From NCBI RefSeq assembly GCF_014205115.1, contig NZ_JACHMW010000001.1, positions 2,418,001-2,482,000 on the forward strand: a stretch of 64,000 nt of DNA, read 5' to 3'. Source of the DNA: Micrococcus endophyticus (GTDB lineage Bacteria > Actinomycetota > Actinomycetes > Actinomycetales > Micrococcaceae). The notes under the pieces were generated by a model. It worked only from the letters and a program-made list of their open reading frames with translations, ran no database searches and was not told where the DNA came from. Both the position numbers and the translations under genes were made by a program. Of the stretch, positions 62,142 to 64,000 are shown one piece after another; position 1 is the first letter of the stretch; the number at the start of each line of letters is the position of its first letter.

Positions 62142-62192
62142 GCCGGGGCGGCCCGGAGGCGCCCCGCCCGCAGGAAAAGAAGGGATGATCCC

Positions 62193-62221
62193 GTACCTAG
62201 GTACGTGCTATACCTAGGTAC
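62193..62221 (+). promoter_or_regulatory. PadR-type operator pair abutting the padR start
   Basis: GTACCTAGGTAC (62193-62204) and ATACCTAGGTAC (62210-62221) are spaced 17 bp apart, the second touching the ATG at 62222. TGCTATACC inside it resembles an extended -10, so the transcript may begin at or near the start codon. Autoregulation by the PadR protein is likely. Confidence 0.7.
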
Positions 62222-62617
62222 ATGAACGAGCCCACCGACCGACCGCCGTCAGGAACGGCGCCGGAGGCCTGGCCCTCCGCCTGGGTCCGCGCCGCCCTCG
62301 AGCCCGCCATCCTCGGCAGCCTCGCGGGCGGGCCGCTGCACGGCTACGGGATCGCCCAGGCGCTCGCGGACCACGGCTTCGGCCGGCTCCGCGGCGGCTC
62401 GCTCTACCCCGTGCTCGGCCGCCTCGAGGAGGCCGGTCACATCACCGCCCGCTGGGCCCCCGGCGACGCCGGCCCCGGCCGGAAGGACTACGAGCTCACC
62501 GACGCCGGGCGTGCGGCCTATCGCGACGCCGTCGCGAATTGGCGCCGCCTCGGCGACGCGCTGGCCGACCTCGGCGCGACCCCGCGCCTGACCGCACAGG
62601 AGGGAACCGCCCGATGA
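62222..62617 (+). CDS. PadR-family transcriptional repressor
   Basis: 131 residues. PadR winged helix: EPAILGSLAGGPLHGYGIAQ, LRGGSLYPVLGRLEEAGHIT, GPGRKDYELTDAGRAAYRDA. Typically dimers that bind the operator overlapped by this start. Coupled to the next gene by ATGA overlap. Confidence 0.9.
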   Translation: MNEPTDRPPSGTAPEAWPSAWVRAALEPAILGSLAGGPLHGYGIAQALADHGFGRLRGGSLYPVLGRLEEAGHITARWAPGDAGPGRKDYELTDAGRAAYRDAVANWRRLGDALADLGATPRLTAQEGTAR

Positions 62618-63756
62618 GCACCCACGACCACGACCACGATCACGACCCCGCCGACCCGCGGCGCGCGACCACGTCCGCCCCGGCCTCGCTCGAGCCGGAG
62701 ATCGAGGCCATGCACGCGGCCCGCGGCAACGAGGAGGACCGGGACTGGGCCCTGCTCCTCGTCGGGGTGCTCGTCTTGGACGGCGTCTCCACCGCCGCCG
62801 CGCGACGCCACCTCCGGCGCGCCGCCGAGGCCGTGGCCCAGAGCGGCGAGGGCCCGGACGAGCTCTTCGGCACCCCCGTCGAGTTCGCCGCGCAGATGCG
62901 GGCGGACGCGGCGGAGGCCGGGGAGCCGATCGTGGACTCCACGCCCGACGCGTCCTGGCGGGACGTGCCCGTCGTGGGCTTCACCGTGGCTGCCGCGATC
63001 AGCGTCCTGTTCTTCGTGGTCTGGCTCGTCCGGGACGGCCTCACCACGGAGTACTCGTGGGGGCTCCTGGCGGGCCCCGTGCTGATGTCGCTGCTGGGCG
63101 TCGGCGCCATGACGCTGTGGGAGCGGCTGCTCCCGCGCGTCTCCCGGCTCGTCGCCGTCCTGGCGGCGGGGGCCGCGTTCGTCGTCGTCGTCGGCGGGCT
63201 GGCCGGGTGGCTGGTGACGGGCGGCGGGACCGAGACGCTGTTCACCGGCAGCACCTTCTGGCTGCTCGCGCTCGCCCCGGTCCACGCCGCGCTCGCGTGG
63301 CTCGCGAACCGGGTCCTGCCCGAGGCGCGCCCCGTGGCCACCAGTTCCGCCGACCCCCTCGACGACGACGCCTGGGCCCGCGAGCTGGCCGGCACCCTGC
63401 GCCTGCGCATGCAGCTGTCCGACGCGCGGATCCGCGAGATCGTCCGGGAGGCGCAGGCCCACGCCGCCGACGCAGGCCGCCCGCTGGCCGAGGAGTTCGG
63501 CGCGCCGGCGGGGTACGCCTCGCGCTTCGCGAAGGACGGCGTCGCCGGGAAGCGCCGGATGGCGTGGTTCTTCACCGCTCTCGCCGGGCTGGTGGTGCTC
63601 ACGAACGTCGCCGGGGCGGTCGAGGACGGCGGGATCGATGCGTGGAGCGTCGCGCAGATCCTGGCCCTCGTGCTGGTGGTGGGCGTGTCGTGGCGGGAGT
63701 ACCGGGCCGCCGTGCGTCGTCGTGATGCTGTCGCGCCGGGCGCGGGCGGGCGCTGA
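62614..63756 (+). CDS. HAAS/DUF1700-type membrane protein
   Basis: 380 residues from ATG 62614. Two HAAS-like helical units (ARRHLRRAAEAVAQSGEGPD, DARIREIVREAQAHAADAGR with EEFGAPAGYASRF) flank a central membrane part of about four helices; one more helical pair lies near the C-terminus. N-terminal His/Asp tract HDHDHDHDPAD. PadR-HAAS pairs usually form a sensing unit for envelope or detergent-like stress; the signal here is unknown. Confidence 0.8.
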   Translation: MSTHDHDHDHDPADPRRATTSAPASLEPEIEAMHAARGNEEDRDWALLLVGVLVLDGVSTAAARRHLRRAAEAVAQSGEGPDELFGTPVEFAAQMRADAAEAGEPIVDSTPDASWRDVPVVGFTVAAAISVLFFVVWLVRDGLTTEYSWGLLAGPVLMSLLGVGAMTLWERLLPRVSRLVAVLAAGAAFVVVVGGLAGWLVTGGGTETLFTGSTFWLLALAPVHAALAWLANRVLPEARPVATSSADPLDDDAWARELAGTLRLRMQLSDARIREIVREAQAHAADAGRPLAEEFGAPAGYASRFAKDGVAGKRRMAWFFTALAGLVVLTNVAGAVEDGGIDAWSVAQILALVLVVGVSWREYRAAVRRRDAVAPGAGGR

Positions 63757-63810
63757 CCGCCGCCCGGCCCGTCACTGCTCCCGTCACTGCGCCGGGTGTC
63801 CGGCCCCGGC

Positions 63811-63867
63811 GTTGCGCTCTCGACTCGCCGCGTGCAGGAATCCCGGACGGCGAGTCGTGAGCGCAAC
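63811..63867. repeat. 57-bp palindrome, family A copy 2
   Basis: Same element as 62085-62141 with two base differences: one in the left arm (CTCTCG for CTCACG) and one near the loop. It follows the HAAS stop by 54 bp. Confidence 0.88.
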
Positions 63868-63906
63868 GGGGGCCGTTGCCGCTCTTCGCCCGCGCCACCC
63901 CTGCGC

Positions 63907-63963
63907 AGAGTGGTCACGACACGCCGTCTCCCTCCCGCGGACGCGGCCTGTCGTGACCACTCT
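63907..63963. repeat. 57-bp palindrome, family B
   Basis: Left arm AGAGTGGTCACGACACGCCG and its inverse at 63944-63963 with one mismatch; 17-nt loop. Different arm sequence but same size and layout as family A, 39 bp away. Confidence 0.85.
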
Positions 63964-64000
63964 GGGGGCGGCTCGGGGTCCGGGGCGGCCGGGCAGCGAG

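Overview
The window is high-GC actinobacterial DNA. Its gene content (a mycothiol-type arsenate reductase, a LysE/LysG pair, an S-box-controlled methionine operon and a BioYMN importer) fits Micrococcaceae, most likely Micrococcus or a close relative; the genus is inferred, not read directly. No rRNA or tRNA gene was recognised. Housekeeping-type operons alternate with accessory DNA rich in IS elements, truncated genes and metal-resistance genes.

Layout. 1-10 kb: an SDR/DUF2867 oxidoreductase, a SWIM-SNF2 helicase, an aminotransferase carrying a repeat-derived peptide insert, an AztD-like zinc chaperone lipoprotein, a DUF805 membrane protein with a small upstream gene, and a methyltransferase broken by a stop codon. 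10-12.6 kb: gene debris, including an IS5-type end that truncates a VOC gene. 12.8-17.7 kb: a SAM-I riboswitch followed by metY-metB-mesX-mesD, a methionine operon ending in a folate-independent core methionine synthase. 17.7-20.4 kb: lysE/lysG and a double-GNAT protein. 20.4-25 kb: accessory DNA with a membrane-anchored pentapeptide-like repeat protein, an orphan gene, a serine resolvase and a restriction-helicase remnant. 25-29.9 kb: thioesterase, SGNH hydrolase, a GNAT with an internal deletion, and an antibiotic-resistance-type ABC-F gene behind a 15-codon leader ending in an ErmD-like SMRLR motif.

29.9-57 kb is a mosaic metal-resistance island. It holds an IS3 remnant that cuts a class I aldolase, an archaeal-type GAPDH, a copper module (DUF305, CopB, HMA protein, two-component system, F510_1955 lipoprotein), and an arsenic module (acr3, three arsC, trxB, two flavoproteins, arsR) between two inverted 1301-bp IS3-family copies. 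It ends with a 6.4-kb IS5-bounded composite transposon carrying zinc (SmtB-like/CzcD), mercury (MerA/MerR) and cadmium (CmtR/CadD) genes. That transposon sits inside a GNAT gene whose two halves rejoin exactly in frame when it is removed with one TA duplication.

57-64 kb returns to core-type DNA: bioY, an acyl-CoA ligase, a thiolase and bioMN behind a BioQ-like palindrome, then a PadR/HAAS membrane-protein pair. Several long palindromes of about 57 bp lie at gene ends. One palindrome family has also entered a coding sequence in frame.
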